Origin: RBG-16-34-14 sp963727535
Lineage (GTDB): Bacteria > Bacteroidota > Ignavibacteria > Ignavibacteriales > Ignavibacteriaceae
Length of the DNA: 64,000 nt
Assembly (NCBI GenBank): GCA_963727535.1
Contig: CAVSGR010000004.1
Location: 310,001-374,000, forward strand
Reading direction: 5' to 3'
A program made the position numbers and the translations under genes. The notes beneath the pieces were generated by a model. It worked only from the letters and a program-made list of their open reading frames with translations, searched no databases and was not told the DNA's origin. This document shows, in pieces, positions 1-8,425 of this stretch. Each line of letters begins with the position of its first letter. The first letter of the stretch is position 1.

Positions 1-1426
1 AATGTACATTTGCTGTTTCGCCACCTACCGGTCCCCATCCTTCAGGTTTAACCCCTTCAAGAACACAGTTGAGCAATACAGCTTCACAATACGGGTAAGT
101 AATACCATGATTGTCTGGAGCGCGGGCAATCACAGTTTCAACTTTACCAATTGTTTTGAAGACACAATTCAAAAAGATATTACCATGATTAAGCTTTGTA
201 TTACGTATCCACATATGCGGTCCGCCCATCGAAATAAGTTCGCAATTTTTGAAGAATGATGGTCCACGTCCAAGTATATCATCGCCGGCGCCAGTAATAC
301 TTGTATTCTCAAGATATACAGAGCCATTAATCTGCAATGCATCTCCGGATCCAAATACACTTACATTGTAAACGATGTTCTCACTGCCCGCAAGAAGAAG
401 TCCTTCTGCCTGGGCAGGTTTTTCATTGATGGATCTTATTGTAAAGTTAACAAGATAAATTCCTGAGCAGTTATCTCCCATAAATGCAGCGCGACGTGAG
501 GGGAAAGTACCCAGCCATTCATTGGTAGCGATATTTGCAGGGTGGGGATTGAATACCTCATTGTTAGCATAACACACCACAACTTTATCCCGATCCTCTC
601 CCAGGAAAGTGACGTTTGTCTTGTTGCGGAAATACACTATCTCCTCATAAATTCCATTCTTTATTAATATGATTGTGCGTTCCGGTTTGTAGTCAGGGAC
701 GAAGTCGATGGCGCCTTGAACTGTATTGAAATCTCCTGAACCATCTCCCGCTACCACAAGTTGTTTAGAATTTACAGGAGGGGGAGCTTTCTTTGTAGAA
801 AATGTCCAATCTGTTTTTCCGGTGATCCCTTTAAAGCTATTATCTTTTAAATTAAAAACGCCCGAATCAATTTCCACATAGTATGTTTTGTTATACTCAA
901 GCAGGTTGTTGCGAAGATAAATAATTGCGACGGTGTCATGGATAATAACCGGGTAAAAGTGAAATCCGTCTGTAAAGCCTCCTATTATTGTCAGCTGGTA
1001 ATTATCCGGTGTTGGAAGTGCACCGCCGGATGGTGTTCCGGGTTTTGTATTTGCGTTTGTAAAGTTGCCTGAAACATATTTGTAAGGCGTTTTGGTATAA
1101 GGCACGCGTTCCCGGTTTGGTACCTTTGGTCCCGGCGGAATGCTCAGGTCAAGAGAATCAACTAACTTGTCATCAGAAGCATCATAGATTCGGATTTTCC
1201 CGGAGTTTCCCAAAACAGGCTCGCTATGAAAAATGAATCTCAAATGTGTATCCGGATTTACATTTATTGCTTTATCTACCGGAAACATTTTATATGTTAT
1301 AGCCTCATCGGAAGACTTTTGCATACTCATTGTGGTAAGAAATAAAAAACCGATTAGATACAAATGCAGAGATGAGGTTAAAATAGTTTTGAAATGTGAT
1401 TCGTTTTTACAATTTTGTTTTTTCAT
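1..1426 (-). CDS. Secreted pectinesterase with N-terminal Ig-like domain, 3' end beyond window
   Basis: An open minus-strand frame runs from an ATG at 1426 through the left edge, about 475 codons, so the C-terminus is missing. Residues 1-36 are a hydrophobic export signal. Residues about 40-215 resemble a bacterial Ig-like (SbsA/Big_5-type) domain. From about residue 223 the pectin methylesterase family begins (VVAGDGSGDFNTVQGAIDFVP), followed by DDILGRGPSFFKNC, which matches the region of the catalytic Asp, and ARAPDNHGITYPYC, the later conserved block. The predicted role is de-esterification of pectin outside the cytoplasm. It fits the nearby CE15 esterase as part of plant cell-wall use. 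Family assignment is strong; substrate is inferred from the family. Confidence 0.88.
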   Translation of the reverse strand, partial: MKKQNCKNESHFKTILTSSLHLYLIGFLFLTTMSMQKSSDEAITYKMFPVDKAINVNPDTHLRFIFHSEPVLGNSGKIRIYDASDDKLVDSLDLSIPPGPKVPNRERVPYTKTPYKYVSGNFTNANTKPGTPSGGALPTPDNYQLTIIGGFTDGFHFYPVIIHDTVAIIYLRNNLLEYNKTYYVEIDSGVFNLKDNSFKGITGKTDWTFSTKKAPPPVNSKQLVVAGDGSGDFNTVQGAIDFVPDYKPERTIILIKNGIYEEIVYFRNKTNVTFLGEDRDKVVVCYANNEVFNPHPANIATNEWLGTFPSRRAAFMGDNCSGIYLVNFTIRSINEKPAQAEGLLLAGSENIVYNVSVFGSGDALQINGSVYLENTSITGAGDDILGRGPSFFKNCELISMGGPHMWIRNTKLNHGNIFLNCVFKTIGKVETVIARAPDNHGITYPYCEAVLLNCVLEGVKPEGWGPVGGETANVH

Positions 1427-1601
1427 TTCATATAAAATGATGAGAATTCTTTACTTTTTCTAAATTCATTCAAATGATCCTCTAAAGAAGTCCACTCTAT
1501 TCTAAGAATGAATTGCTTATTATCTTCTTCGCAATTAGAAAGTTCATATTCCAAAACTGAATCGAATAGCAATTCTATTTTCTTAACGCTTGATTGACTT
1601 G

Positions 1602-1634
1602 TTACTTACTTGTCCTCCGAAGGAGGATTAAAGA
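1602..1634. repeat. 33-bp palindromic dispersed repeat, copy 1
   Basis: This stretch is identical over 33 bases to 16658-16690. Its core TCCTCCGAAGGAGGA is a perfect 6-bp stem with a 3-base loop. In both copies the repeat is followed by one variable base and then GTTA. The second copy directly abuts the end of an inverted-repeat-bounded three-gene segment. The rest of 1427-1676 is AT-rich and shows no gene. Confidence 0.85.
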
Positions 1635-1676
1635 TGTTATACAGTGCAATTATTTTACTTCTATAATTCAATTATT

Positions 1677-1988
1677 CTAATAGGTTGCCGAAGAATAATC
1701 TTCATCATTTATAGTTTCCATGACCTCAAGAGCTAATCTTGCTGTGCCAATTGCCTTTCCTCCTCCAATTTCCATTGCAATCTCTAAAGCCTCAAGAATT
1801 TCTTGCTCTGTAGCCCCAGCTTTTATAGCCGATTCAGTATGCCAATGTATGCAAGATTCACAATTTACTGCAGCAGAAATACCAATTGCAATCAATTCTT
1901 TGTTTTTTACAGTTAATGAACCCTCTGTAAATGCTGCTCCCTCTAATTCAAGAAACTTTTTGTAAACTTTAGAATCCATTTTAATCAA
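1677..1988 (-). CDS. AhpD/carboxymuconolactone decarboxylase-family protein
   Basis: A 103-residue single-domain protein of the AhpD-like fold. It carries the CxxC-containing motif NCESCIHWHTESA, typical of AhpD-like alkylhydroperoxidase-related proteins where the Cys pair and following His do thiol redox chemistry. Downstream comes the family helix pair (EQEILEALEIAMEIGGG). Small stand-alone members are usually called carboxymuconolactone decarboxylase family without known substrate. It is transcribed in the same direction as the neighbouring defence genes but is separated from them by about 400 bp, so it is probably its own unit. A role in peroxide or thiol defence is inference. Confidence 0.85.
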   Translation of the reverse strand: MIKMDSKVYKKFLELEGAAFTEGSLTVKNKELIAIGISAAVNCESCIHWHTESAIKAGATEQEILEALEIAMEIGGGKAIGTARLALEVMETINDEDYSSATY

Positions 1989-2149
1989 TTTAGTATGAGC
2001 TTTTTTTTCTACGAAGTGTTAACATTCTTAAATAATTCATCTATAACTCCAGATTTATTTCAAAACAAATTGGTGATTTTAAATAATCTCACATCCATTT
2101 ATTTTTTATTGCTGTATACCTTCTTGCTGCTGAGCCGCCGCCCAGCTTG

Positions 2150-2175
2150 TCCGCCATAGCTGTAGCGTAGGCGGA
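2150..2175. repeat. Imperfect palindrome of dispersed-repeat type
   Basis: TCCGCC at 2150-2155 is inverted as GGCGGA at 2170-2175, with a largely self-complementary centre (ATAGCTGTAGCGTA). It looks like the small GC-rich intergenic palindromes scattered elsewhere in this window. Function is unknown. Confidence 0.6.
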
Positions 2176-2214
2176 AACATCATTGCCGAGTTATTTACAA
2201 CAGCAGAAAATTTA

Positions 2215-2252
2215 GCAAACTGTGCTTATCTTAAATCGTAAGCGCAGTTTGC
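2215..2252. other. Stable hairpin downstream of the defence operon
   Basis: GCAAACTGTGCTTA (2215-2228) pairs with TAAGCGCAGTTTGC (2239-2252): 13 of 14 positions are Watson-Crick and the other is a G-T pair. The loop is 10 bases. There is no adjacent T-run of terminator quality, so it may be a recombination or RNA-stability structure rather than a terminator. Confidence 0.6.
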
Positions 2253-2361
2253 GACAATGTTATTGAATAGAACCATCTTGAACAAGTTAGCCAAAACGTA
2301 CCAACTAACTTTTAAATCTCTAAAATGCCAAATGCGAAAACGGCGTCCGCTTGATGGGCTT

Positions 2362-2373
2362 GTTATGTGTGAA
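2362..2373. repeat. Left 12-bp inverted repeat bounding the Gabija-type segment
   Basis: GTTATGTGTGAA here is the exact reverse complement of 4970-4981. The two copies enclose the helicase and OLD genes with 15 and 29 bp to spare. It shares the form GTTA(T/G)GTG with the repeats at 16692-16700 and 18139-18147. Confidence 0.7.
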
Positions 2374-2388
2374 TCACCTATAATTTTA

Positions 2389-3396
2389 TTAATTAAAAAA
2401 TTCATCTGTCAAGAAATAAAGATTTCCTCTCGCACGTGAACAAGCAACGTAAAAGCGATTTTTATTTAATTGAGTTAATTTATTTAATTCATTATTCCGA
2501 TATAGTTTTGTCGCCTCTTTGTACAAAACAACGCATACATCATTGAAATGATCAGCACCTTTACTTTCACCCCAATTGTAGGAATAACAATTATATTTTG
2601 AGTGCATCTTATAAAATAATTTTACAATATTATTTGAATTAATAATATCTCTTGCCTCATCTTGATGCGTAATGCATTTAACTATTGTTTCTGTTTCTCG
2701 GTGTGATTGTATTTCAATTCCAATTTTGTTAGTAATAAAATTACACACAGTTGGACTACATCTATGGCTTCTAATCAAGGATTCAGTATCCACATCAATT
2801 CCAACTTGAACAAATTGATTTTTATAGAGTTCGTAATCTTTGTGTAAATTCGCATTGACAGTCCCATCACGGCTAGTATCGTATGTATGTTGATAAAAAT
2901 CTCCAACAAATAGCATTTCTAGGTTTGCACGTGAAATATTTTTAATAAAATTAAAATCGTGACCAGCAAAATCTTGTATTTCATCAATGAATATCTTGTC
3001 AAAGTATTTTTCAATGCGCGTATTTAAAGCATTTAATGCTCCATCTCTATTTAATAGTTCAGAAATTCTATTGTAAAATAGACGTTTATTCTTATCTATA
3101 AATCGAGCATTCCCTTTTGCATAACGTGAAGGACTCCATTTATAATTAATACCCCTTGTTTCATATTTATAGAACAATAGTGGTTTAAAACAAAATGAAT
3201 GTAAAAAAGAGAAATAAGTAAATACTTTAATATTATTGGGGAAATATCCAAACTGGTTGATAATCTTTTGTCTTAGATTATTATAATTATTGTTGGTAAA
3301 AGTTATTACCAAGGAACGCTCAATTGTATCTAGTTGATTTACAATGTATGTTGTTTTTCCAGAACCAGCAACAGCAAATATTACTCGTTTAGCCAT
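2389..3396 (-). CDS. Compact UvrD/Rep-type SF1 helicase, GajB-like partner of the OLD nuclease
   Basis: At 335 residues it is short for a UvrD-like helicase, yet the SF1 motifs are present: Walker A AGSGKTT (10-16), motif II DEIQD (138-142), motif III GDFYQ (165-169), motif IV RSHR (209-212), motif V around SKGADHFNDV (278-287) and motif VI YVACSRAR (316-323). The large 1B/2B insertions of full UvrD must therefore be reduced or absent. The start lies inside the 3' end of the upstream OLD gene (16-nt overlap), so the two are translationally coupled. OLD plus UvrD-like helicase is the Gabija (class 2 OLD) arrangement of anti-phage defence. Typical GajB proteins are near 500 residues, so this may be a diverged subtype. 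Confidence 0.75.
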   Translation of the reverse strand: MAKRVIFAVAGSGKTTYIVNQLDTIERSLVITFTNNNYNNLRQKIINQFGYFPNNIKVFTYFSFLHSFCFKPLLFYKYETRGINYKWSPSRYAKGNARFIDKNKRLFYNRISELLNRDGALNALNTRIEKYFDKIFIDEIQDFAGHDFNFIKNISRANLEMLFVGDFYQHTYDTSRDGTVNANLHKDYELYKNQFVQVGIDVDTESLIRSHRCSPTVCNFITNKIGIEIQSHRETETIVKCITHQDEARDIINSNNIVKLFYKMHSKYNCYSYNWGESKGADHFNDVCVVLYKEATKLYRNNELNKLTQLNKNRFYVACSRARGNLYFLTDEFFN

Positions 3397-4940
3397 AATA
3401 TAGCATCTCTAATATAATCAGGTACAATTAAGCTTGGACCACTTTCAACAAGAAGTTTGAAAGCCACTTCTGCTTTATTGGAAAACATAAATTCTAATAC
3501 ACTTAAAGTCCTTCTGCTTCCACTAAATTTATCTTCACACAGTTGCTGATTAGAATCATATAAACATTTCTCAAAAGTATACTTTGAATTGTCCTCTACA
3601 TAAAAAATCTTGATATGTTCATTTACATATTCTTCATAATTTTGGATACAATTTATCTCATAATTTTTATCGTTATCTCTGATTACAGCGGTCTTAATAT
3701 TTAATAATCTTCCAAGTTCTAAATAGCGTTTAAAACTAGTTCCGCCCACAGAAATAATGTGAATGTCCTCTAAGGAAAGTTGTGATTGAGTTATGTTATT
3801 GTAAAACTGTTCCATTAGTATAAATTCTGAGTCACCTTCAACAAGTAAAACCTTTTTAGAAAGGATATAATTGAGAACATTGTTGTTGGGAGCTTTCATA
3901 AAATATTTTGAGGTAGGCTCTGAGAGAGAATTTAATAAAATGGGTTCTAGGCTAGTACTATTTAATAATATAGCTTTTCTTAGGTTCAACCTTGATAATA
4001 TCATATTGCTATGGGTTGATATGATAAGCTGTGACCCGGTAGATTCAATAATTTTTTTAATTAATTTGTTTACATTAACGTGGCTTAAATGATTTTCAGG
4101 TTCTTCAATCATTATAACATCAAGGTTATCATTTGCGCGTGATAAAGCAAAAGCAGTCTTGATAAAACACTGAAGTCCCTTACCTTTGTTGGATATATCA
4201 ATGTCTCCATCAACAATAGTTAGGTCGGTCTCAAGATTCGAATTTGAATCGTTTCTTATTGAAAATTTGTAATCGTCGAGCCTTGAGTTAATTTCTGTCA
4301 GATGATTATTTACAAATTCATTTTTTGATTTTCTGTATTCATTAAATTGTTTTGGCTTCTCTTTTTCAACAAGAGTATTGTAATACATATCTTTAACATA
4401 CTCTCTTATAGCATAGCCACTTCCTATTTGTGAGTGATCAATTGAAATATGATTTAAATATTTCTTGTATCCAGAATATCCTTCCCCGTAAAAAGTTGAA
4501 TAATTAATCGTGTAAAATTCAAAAGGAAATATTGGTTCCTCAACAGAGATTATATCTTTTATTTCCTTACTTAATTCATTATTTGGTTTGCATTCGAATT
4601 TTAGTCCATCACACTCTATCTCGTCTGAATTATTCTTACCATTTAGTTCATAATTATTTTGCTCGTCAAAATATAGTTCGATAAAGAGTCTTGGTAACTC
4701 CTCATATTTTCTATCTGAGGATAAAAAATTTCTAATTGCTTCATAATTGAATAGGCTTTCTAAATCTAAGGTCTCAATTTTTCTTCGTTTACCACTTAAA
4801 ACAATATTTATTGCTTCTAATATTGTACTTTTCCCAGATTCATTATCACCAATCAATACATTTAGACTTTCATCCAGTTCAAGAGATAGGTGCTGAAACC
4901 GGCGAAAATTTTGTAATTTAATCTTTCTTATAAATCCCAT
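3381..4940 (-). CDS. OLD-family ATPase with TOPRIM nuclease domain, GajA-like
   Basis: The 519-residue protein starts with an SMC/RecF-type ATPase: Walker A GDNESGKST (31-39), a signature-like NKGKGLQ (251-257), Walker B VIMIEEPEN (275-283) and a STHS switch (308-311). A C-terminal TOPRIM domain follows, with LLVEGDSE (Glu368) and RDND (Asp422 and Asp424) as metal ligands. This is the OLD architecture, in which ATP status gates a DNA nuclease. GajA of Gabija has the same order at somewhat greater length. The start has a good Shine-Dalgarno (AAGGAT about 9 nt upstream), and the helicase gene follows with overlap. Anti-phage function is inferred from the pair and its borders. Confidence 0.82.
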   Translation of the reverse strand: MGFIRKIKLQNFRRFQHLSLELDESLNVLIGDNESGKSTILEAINIVLSGKRRKIETLDLESLFNYEAIRNFLSSDRKYEELPRLFIELYFDEQNNYELNGKNNSDEIECDGLKFECKPNNELSKEIKDIISVEEPIFPFEFYTINYSTFYGEGYSGYKKYLNHISIDHSQIGSGYAIREYVKDMYYNTLVEKEKPKQFNEYRKSKNEFVNNHLTEINSRLDDYKFSIRNDSNSNLETDLTIVDGDIDISNKGKGLQCFIKTAFALSRANDNLDVIMIEEPENHLSHVNVNKLIKKIIESTGSQLIISTHSNMILSRLNLRKAILLNSTSLEPILLNSLSEPTSKYFMKAPNNNVLNYILSKKVLLVEGDSEFILMEQFYNNITQSQLSLEDIHIISVGGTSFKRYLELGRLLNIKTAVIRDNDKNYEINCIQNYEEYVNEHIKIFYVEDNSKYTFEKCLYDSNQQLCEDKFSGSRRTLSVLEFMFSNKAEVAFKLLVESGPSLIVPDYIRDAILWLNE

Positions 4941-4969
4941 AAAATTAATCCTTCAACAACTAATTTATC

Positions 4970-4981
4970 TTCACACATAAC
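4970..4981. repeat. Right 12-bp inverted repeat bounding the Gabija-type segment
   Basis: TTCACACATAAC is the exact inverse of 2362-2373. It lies in the leader between the OLD start codon and the outer border motif at 4978-5001. The match stops abruptly on both sides, as expected for a defined end. Confidence 0.7.
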
Positions 4982-5015
4982 TATTAATTTATACTGCCAA
5001 ACATATCTTTGGCAG
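4978..5015. repeat. Shared border motif plus hairpin, copy 1
   Basis: Bases 4978-5001 (TAACTATTAATTTATACTGCC then AAA) match 18144-18166 with one base inserted. In both places the motif sits just outside the promoter-side end of an inverted-repeat-bounded gene segment. Here CTGCCAAA (4994-5001) also forms a perfect 8-bp hairpin with TTTGGCAG (5008-5015). Confidence 0.7.
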
Positions 5016-5484
5016 GAATATTATTTTTACTCAATATATTTTGTTTTCTTTTCATTTTCAAACTTTTTTGCAGGATAATATTCTGAATAAATTAAAGAAT
5101 ATTATCAAGCGGATCCCTAACTCCCAATTTTTTTTAGTACATGGGTGATATCATTGCTATTGTTCGTTCTTAATTTTCTTTGAACTATGTCGAGAAGTTT
5201 TGGCATGTACACCCCACAATATTTTTATGCAAATTATATCTTTATCAAAAAAGAAGCAAATGGATGGAAGAGGGAAGATGTGAAACAGAAGGGAGTCGAG
5301 ACTTTTAGAAGGAACTACATACTAATATTAAAAATATTTGGTAGCTCTATTAAAGCTTCATTGAGAAAAGTTAAAACAGAATTATGTGAGTAAAAATATT
5401 TAACAAGATACTGTTTAATAGATTATATCTATAATATTACTTTACATCCCGATAACTCTTCAAAAAATCTAAATCGTCTATAAC
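5016..5484. other. Gene-free spacer with diverged direct repeat
   Basis: No convincing gene is seen. Short frames here lack family features and good ribosome sites. Bases 5327-5417 resemble 6801-6894 upstream of the CE15 esterase, so the esterase is flanked by two diverged direct repeats of about 90 bp. Confidence 0.5.
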
Positions 5485-6747
5485 TCATTCTACTTTGGTC
5501 AAATCCGGTGTTTCCCATTTTATCCAGGGAGACAAATCCGAATGGTATGGGGTAGTAGCAATATTTGTATTCACGTTTTCCTTCCCGAGAAGAAATTTAT
5601 CGACAAAGGCTTCTATTTCAGGAATCTGTTGATCCGGTACCTTACAATGCAGATGCTTGTCAACTATTGAAAACCCGAATCTATCTGCAACGCCAAATGC
5701 TTTCCAAACTTCCTGAGCTGCTTTACTACAGACATAGCCGGATTCATCTGCCAGCCATTCATAATCAGGATTCCCGGTTACTAACAGTGCACGGGGTGCA
5801 ACCATTGCCATTAATTCGTGATGATCATAGGGAAGTTTTGTAACCGCATCGTTGAATATTGAGAAGTCCTGGTAATACCATGGAGCGCCTTGTGCATTTC
5901 TTAATGTTTCTCTTTTGCCGCTCAATGTTTCCGTTACACGCCATGCAGTGTATCCCCCGCCCCCGGATTCCTGTGAAATAGTAAGTGCTATACGTTCGTC
6001 GAATGCCCCGGAAAAAAGTGCGATCTTACCTGCAAACGAACAACCCGTTACGCCGATATGTTTTAGATCTATTTTTAATTCGGGAAGTTTTTCCAATGCA
6101 TCTATGATTCGGCTTACTCCCCAGGCCCATGCTGCGAAATATCCTGCTTTTATATCAGGGTAAAGTTTATAAAATCCTCCTGTTCCGCGTTTAACATTTT
6201 TAAATCCTGCAGGAGCTATTTCTCCAAAATTGAATTGAACTGTTGCAATATTCCGGCTGGTAAAGATATCCCTTGGAAGACTTCCTGTGCCGCCCGGCAT
6301 TCCTACTCCTATAATAGCGGGGAAAGGACCTTTACCTTCAGGAATCCAAATGTGAGATGTAAGTTTTAATGTATCGTTTTTCACTACAATTGTAACTGTA
6401 AGAACACTGTCGGGTGAAAAGCTCGCTTCCAATTTATCCGGGGGAGGTGGTTTGGTACCCAATTCATAATGCATAATTTCAGCGCCTATCTCTGCACGAC
6501 GACAACTCCAGTCGTCCAGGTTTTTTACCCGGTGTTTGCCGTTCGCAAATTCAAACGGATCCCGAAGTGATTTTACCTCTGGTAGTTCACTTATTGGAGG
6601 CAATGGCGGTGCTGCACAGTCAGCGCCACTGTTTTCAACATTGTAAACTAAAGGAACATCTTTGCTTTTTGATTTTTTGTTATTGCTGGAAAAACCAAAT
6701 AGTCCAAATATCAAAAGAACAATTCCGAATAGATAAAATCGTTTCAT
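5485..6747 (-). CDS. Secreted CE15 glucuronoyl esterase-like hydrolase
   Basis: A 420-residue protein with an N-terminal hydrophobic export signal (about 1-20). The alpha/beta-hydrolase part has the CE15 nucleophile motif GCSFAGK (Ser237) and GAFDERIALTISQESGGGG. Glu260 lies 23 residues after the serine, the spacing of the canonical fungal CE15 Ser/Glu pair, and KHLHC (His365/367) supplies the His. CE15 enzymes cleave the ester between glucuronic acid side chains of xylan and lignin alcohols. The start has GAGGGAA about 10 nt upstream. With the pectinesterase it suggests plant cell-wall degradation. A distinct carboxylic ester substrate is possible. Confidence 0.85.
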   Translation of the reverse strand: MKRFYLFGIVLLIFGLFGFSSNNKKSKSKDVPLVYNVENSGADCAAPPLPPISELPEVKSLRDPFEFANGKHRVKNLDDWSCRRAEIGAEIMHYELGTKPPPPDKLEASFSPDSVLTVTIVVKNDTLKLTSHIWIPEGKGPFPAIIGVGMPGGTGSLPRDIFTSRNIATVQFNFGEIAPAGFKNVKRGTGGFYKLYPDIKAGYFAAWAWGVSRIIDALEKLPELKIDLKHIGVTGCSFAGKIALFSGAFDERIALTISQESGGGGYTAWRVTETLSGKRETLRNAQGAPWYYQDFSIFNDAVTKLPYDHHELMAMVAPRALLVTGNPDYEWLADESGYVCSKAAQEVWKAFGVADRFGFSIVDKHLHCKVPDQQIPEIEAFVDKFLLGKENVNTNIATTPYHSDLSPWIKWETPDLTKVE

Positions 6748-6800
6748 TTTTAAATTTCCCTCAGTATTATTGTTTTTATATACTTTACATCCGGTTCAAA

Positions 6801-6894
6801 GTTAAAAATATTTGATAGATTTATGAAAGTTTTGTTAACTAAATTAAGTAAAGTAAGATTATGCGAATAAAAATATTTAAGAAAATACTGTTTA
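6801..6894. repeat. Diverged direct repeat upstream of the CE15 gene
   Basis: This segment, from GTTAAAAATATTTG to ATACTGTTTA, aligns with 5327-5417 at roughly two thirds to three quarters identity by eye. A TACTTTACATCC block also occurs near both (6780-6792 and 5438-5449). It probably holds the leader of the esterase. A second copy after the gene suggests an old duplication. Confidence 0.45.
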
Positions 6895-6971
6895 TAATAA
6901 TTATCGGTTTTATAATTTATTCTTTTATCTGGCAGATAAGTAACGGAATATGCCCGGTTCCTTAAGTTTTA

Positions 6972-7590
6972 TTATAAATTAAATGCAATCTTAATTCCTT
7001 CTATTGCCATTCCGGTGCCCATAATTGCGAGTATTAAACCCATTATTTTTCCAATCACAGTTATCAAATGGTTCCCGACCTTTTTAATTATCAATTCACT
7101 TAAAGAGAAAGCTAGGTAAGTCAGGTAAACCATTAAAGCAAAAATTACAATCACAATTGCAACGTGTACAATACTGCCGTCTGTAATATTATTCATAGCA
7201 GTTACAATTGTCCCCGGACCGGCAAGTATTGGTATAGCAAGAGGAGATATTGCGACTCCATCATCTGGTTCTATATTCTTCATTATGATGTATCTTTGAT
7301 TTTTTTGATTGGAGCATTTCAAATCCCACATAAAATAAAAGTATTCCGCCTGTAATTTTAAATGCCGGAATTGTTATTCCGAATAATTCAAAAAGATACT
7401 TCCCGAGAATCACAAAAAATAATACAATTAAAAAAGCAGTTATACAGGATGTTTTTGCAATTGATTTTCTTTCCTGTTTATCTCTGTCGCCAACCAAACC
7501 TAAAAAAACAGGTGTGTTTGCAATTGGATTCATTATTGCAAAGAACCCGGTAAAGACAGTTAAAGAAAAGGTTAAAATATCATTAGTCAT
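6972..7590 (-). CDS. MarC/YchE-family integral membrane protein, frame broken
   Basis: Two minus-strand frames (7590 to 7261, and through 7331 to 6972) together give one MarC-family protein of about 200 residues. The N-terminal part has FAIMNPIANTPVFLGL and a run of membrane segments. The second frame continues with DGVAISPLAIPILAGPGTIV, a conserved MarC block, and two to three further membrane segments. The frames switch near 7275. MarC proteins are six-helix inner-membrane proteins of unknown transport function. A single indel is the simplest explanation, either assembly error or a recent mutation. The adjacent membrane protein gene runs in the same direction. Confidence 0.8.
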
Positions 7591-7666
7591 ATTTTTAAAT
7601 AGTATATAATGAAAACCGTCACACTCTGTTTTTTGCTCTCACAAAAACATACATAAAATTATGTTA

Positions 7667-8386
7667 TTATGACATTGTTGATTGAACTTTTGTTCCTTTA
7701 AACAAAAGCCAAAGTGTAAATGACAATTCTCCAATGATCCCGGGCACAGCAACAATCACCATAAATATTGTTTGGTAATCTGCATAGTTTGGTAAAAGGA
7801 AATTTGCGAAACTATCTATTAAATAACCTAAAGCTGAAAGTATCAGCAAGACTCCAAGAATTTTTGGAATGTAATCTGATTTTAGAATCATATAGCTGAT
7901 TAGGAAAAGGTGAACACCAAAAAATACTAAGCCTATTAGGAATCCATAATTATGTCCATTGAGAAAGAGCAAAGCCAATGCTTGCAACTGATTAGTTTCA
8001 AAAACAGCCAGGTAGTCTGCTCCACTCAGAAGTATAATTACAAATACCAGGTTAAGTTGAGCAATTCCAAAAATTGCAATGTAAATCAACCTGAACCATG
8101 CTGTAAGCAATGAAAGACTTTTGTTCACGGGTTTAAGAAAAATATAAAGCGCCCACGCAATTATAATATCGATTATCAGTACGATTATCCAACTCGCAAT
8201 ACCTCCGCGAAATAATAATTCATTATTCATAATATTATTTGCTGTTGTTGCAGCATCCCCTTTAACAATGAGTCCTCCGAAAATAAAAAAGTTAGTAAGG
8301 ATACCGAGGACAAAAATGATAACATATCCAATACCTGCAATCTTTGCCGCTTTGGTTAAAGAGATGTCTGTTATGGATTTTGTCAT
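7667..8386 (-). CDS. DUF4386-family membrane protein
   Basis: About 239 residues with six or so hydrophobic segments and the general pattern of DUF4386 proteins (N-terminal KAAKIAGIGYVIIFVLGILTN, internal NGHNYGFLIGLVFFGVH). I chose the internal ATG at 8386 over the in-frame ATG at 8410 because AGGAGAT lies 7-8 nt upstream of it. The function of the family is unknown. It follows an oxidoreductase gene by about 40 nt on the same strand, so the two are probably one transcript. Confidence 0.8.
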   Translation of the reverse strand: MTKSITDISLTKAAKIAGIGYVIIFVLGILTNFFIFGGLIVKGDAATTANNIMNNELLFRGGIASWIIVLIIDIIIAWALYIFLKPVNKSLSLLTAWFRLIYIAIFGIAQLNLVFVIILLSGADYLAVFETNQLQALALLFLNGHNYGFLIGLVFFGVHLFLISYMILKSDYIPKILGVLLILSALGYLIDSFANFLLPNYADYQTIFMVIVAVPGIIGELSFTLWLLFKGTKVQSTMS

Positions 8387-8425
8387 TTTTATATCTCCTG
8401 ATTTTGTCAAACTTCGTTATTATTC

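Larger units (their letters stand above)
1989..2388. other. Gene-free 400-bp spacer carrying hairpins downstream of the Gabija-type operon
   Basis: I see no gene here. It contains three structures: an imperfect palindrome at 2150-2175, a 14-bp-stem hairpin at 2215-2252, and the left inverted repeat of the defence segment at 2362-2373. On the minus strand the sequence after that repeat (AAGCCCATCAAGCGGACGCC) resembles the left half of an integron attC site, but no matching right half is visible. Confidence 0.6.

Noticed and set aside
2300..2373. A complete integron attC site next to the defence operon
   Set aside because: The minus-strand left half (CACATAACAAGCCCATCAAGC onward) resembles attC, but no complementary right half or GTTRRRY partner at normal spacing is visible. 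It is kept only as a hypothesis in the cassette findings.
2389..4940. PARIS (AriA/AriB) or retron-type system
   Set aside because: The partner is a helicase with SF1 motifs, not a DUF4435 protein, and no reverse transcriptase or msr/msd-like RNA is present.
5187..5393. A 68-residue plus-strand frame
   Set aside because: No ribosome site, no family pattern, opposite to all neighbours, and it overlaps a diverged direct repeat.
7261..7331. Programmed frameshift in the MarC gene
   Set aside because: No slippery heptamer with a downstream structure is evident, and similar breaks occur in many genes here, so an error or mutation is simpler.
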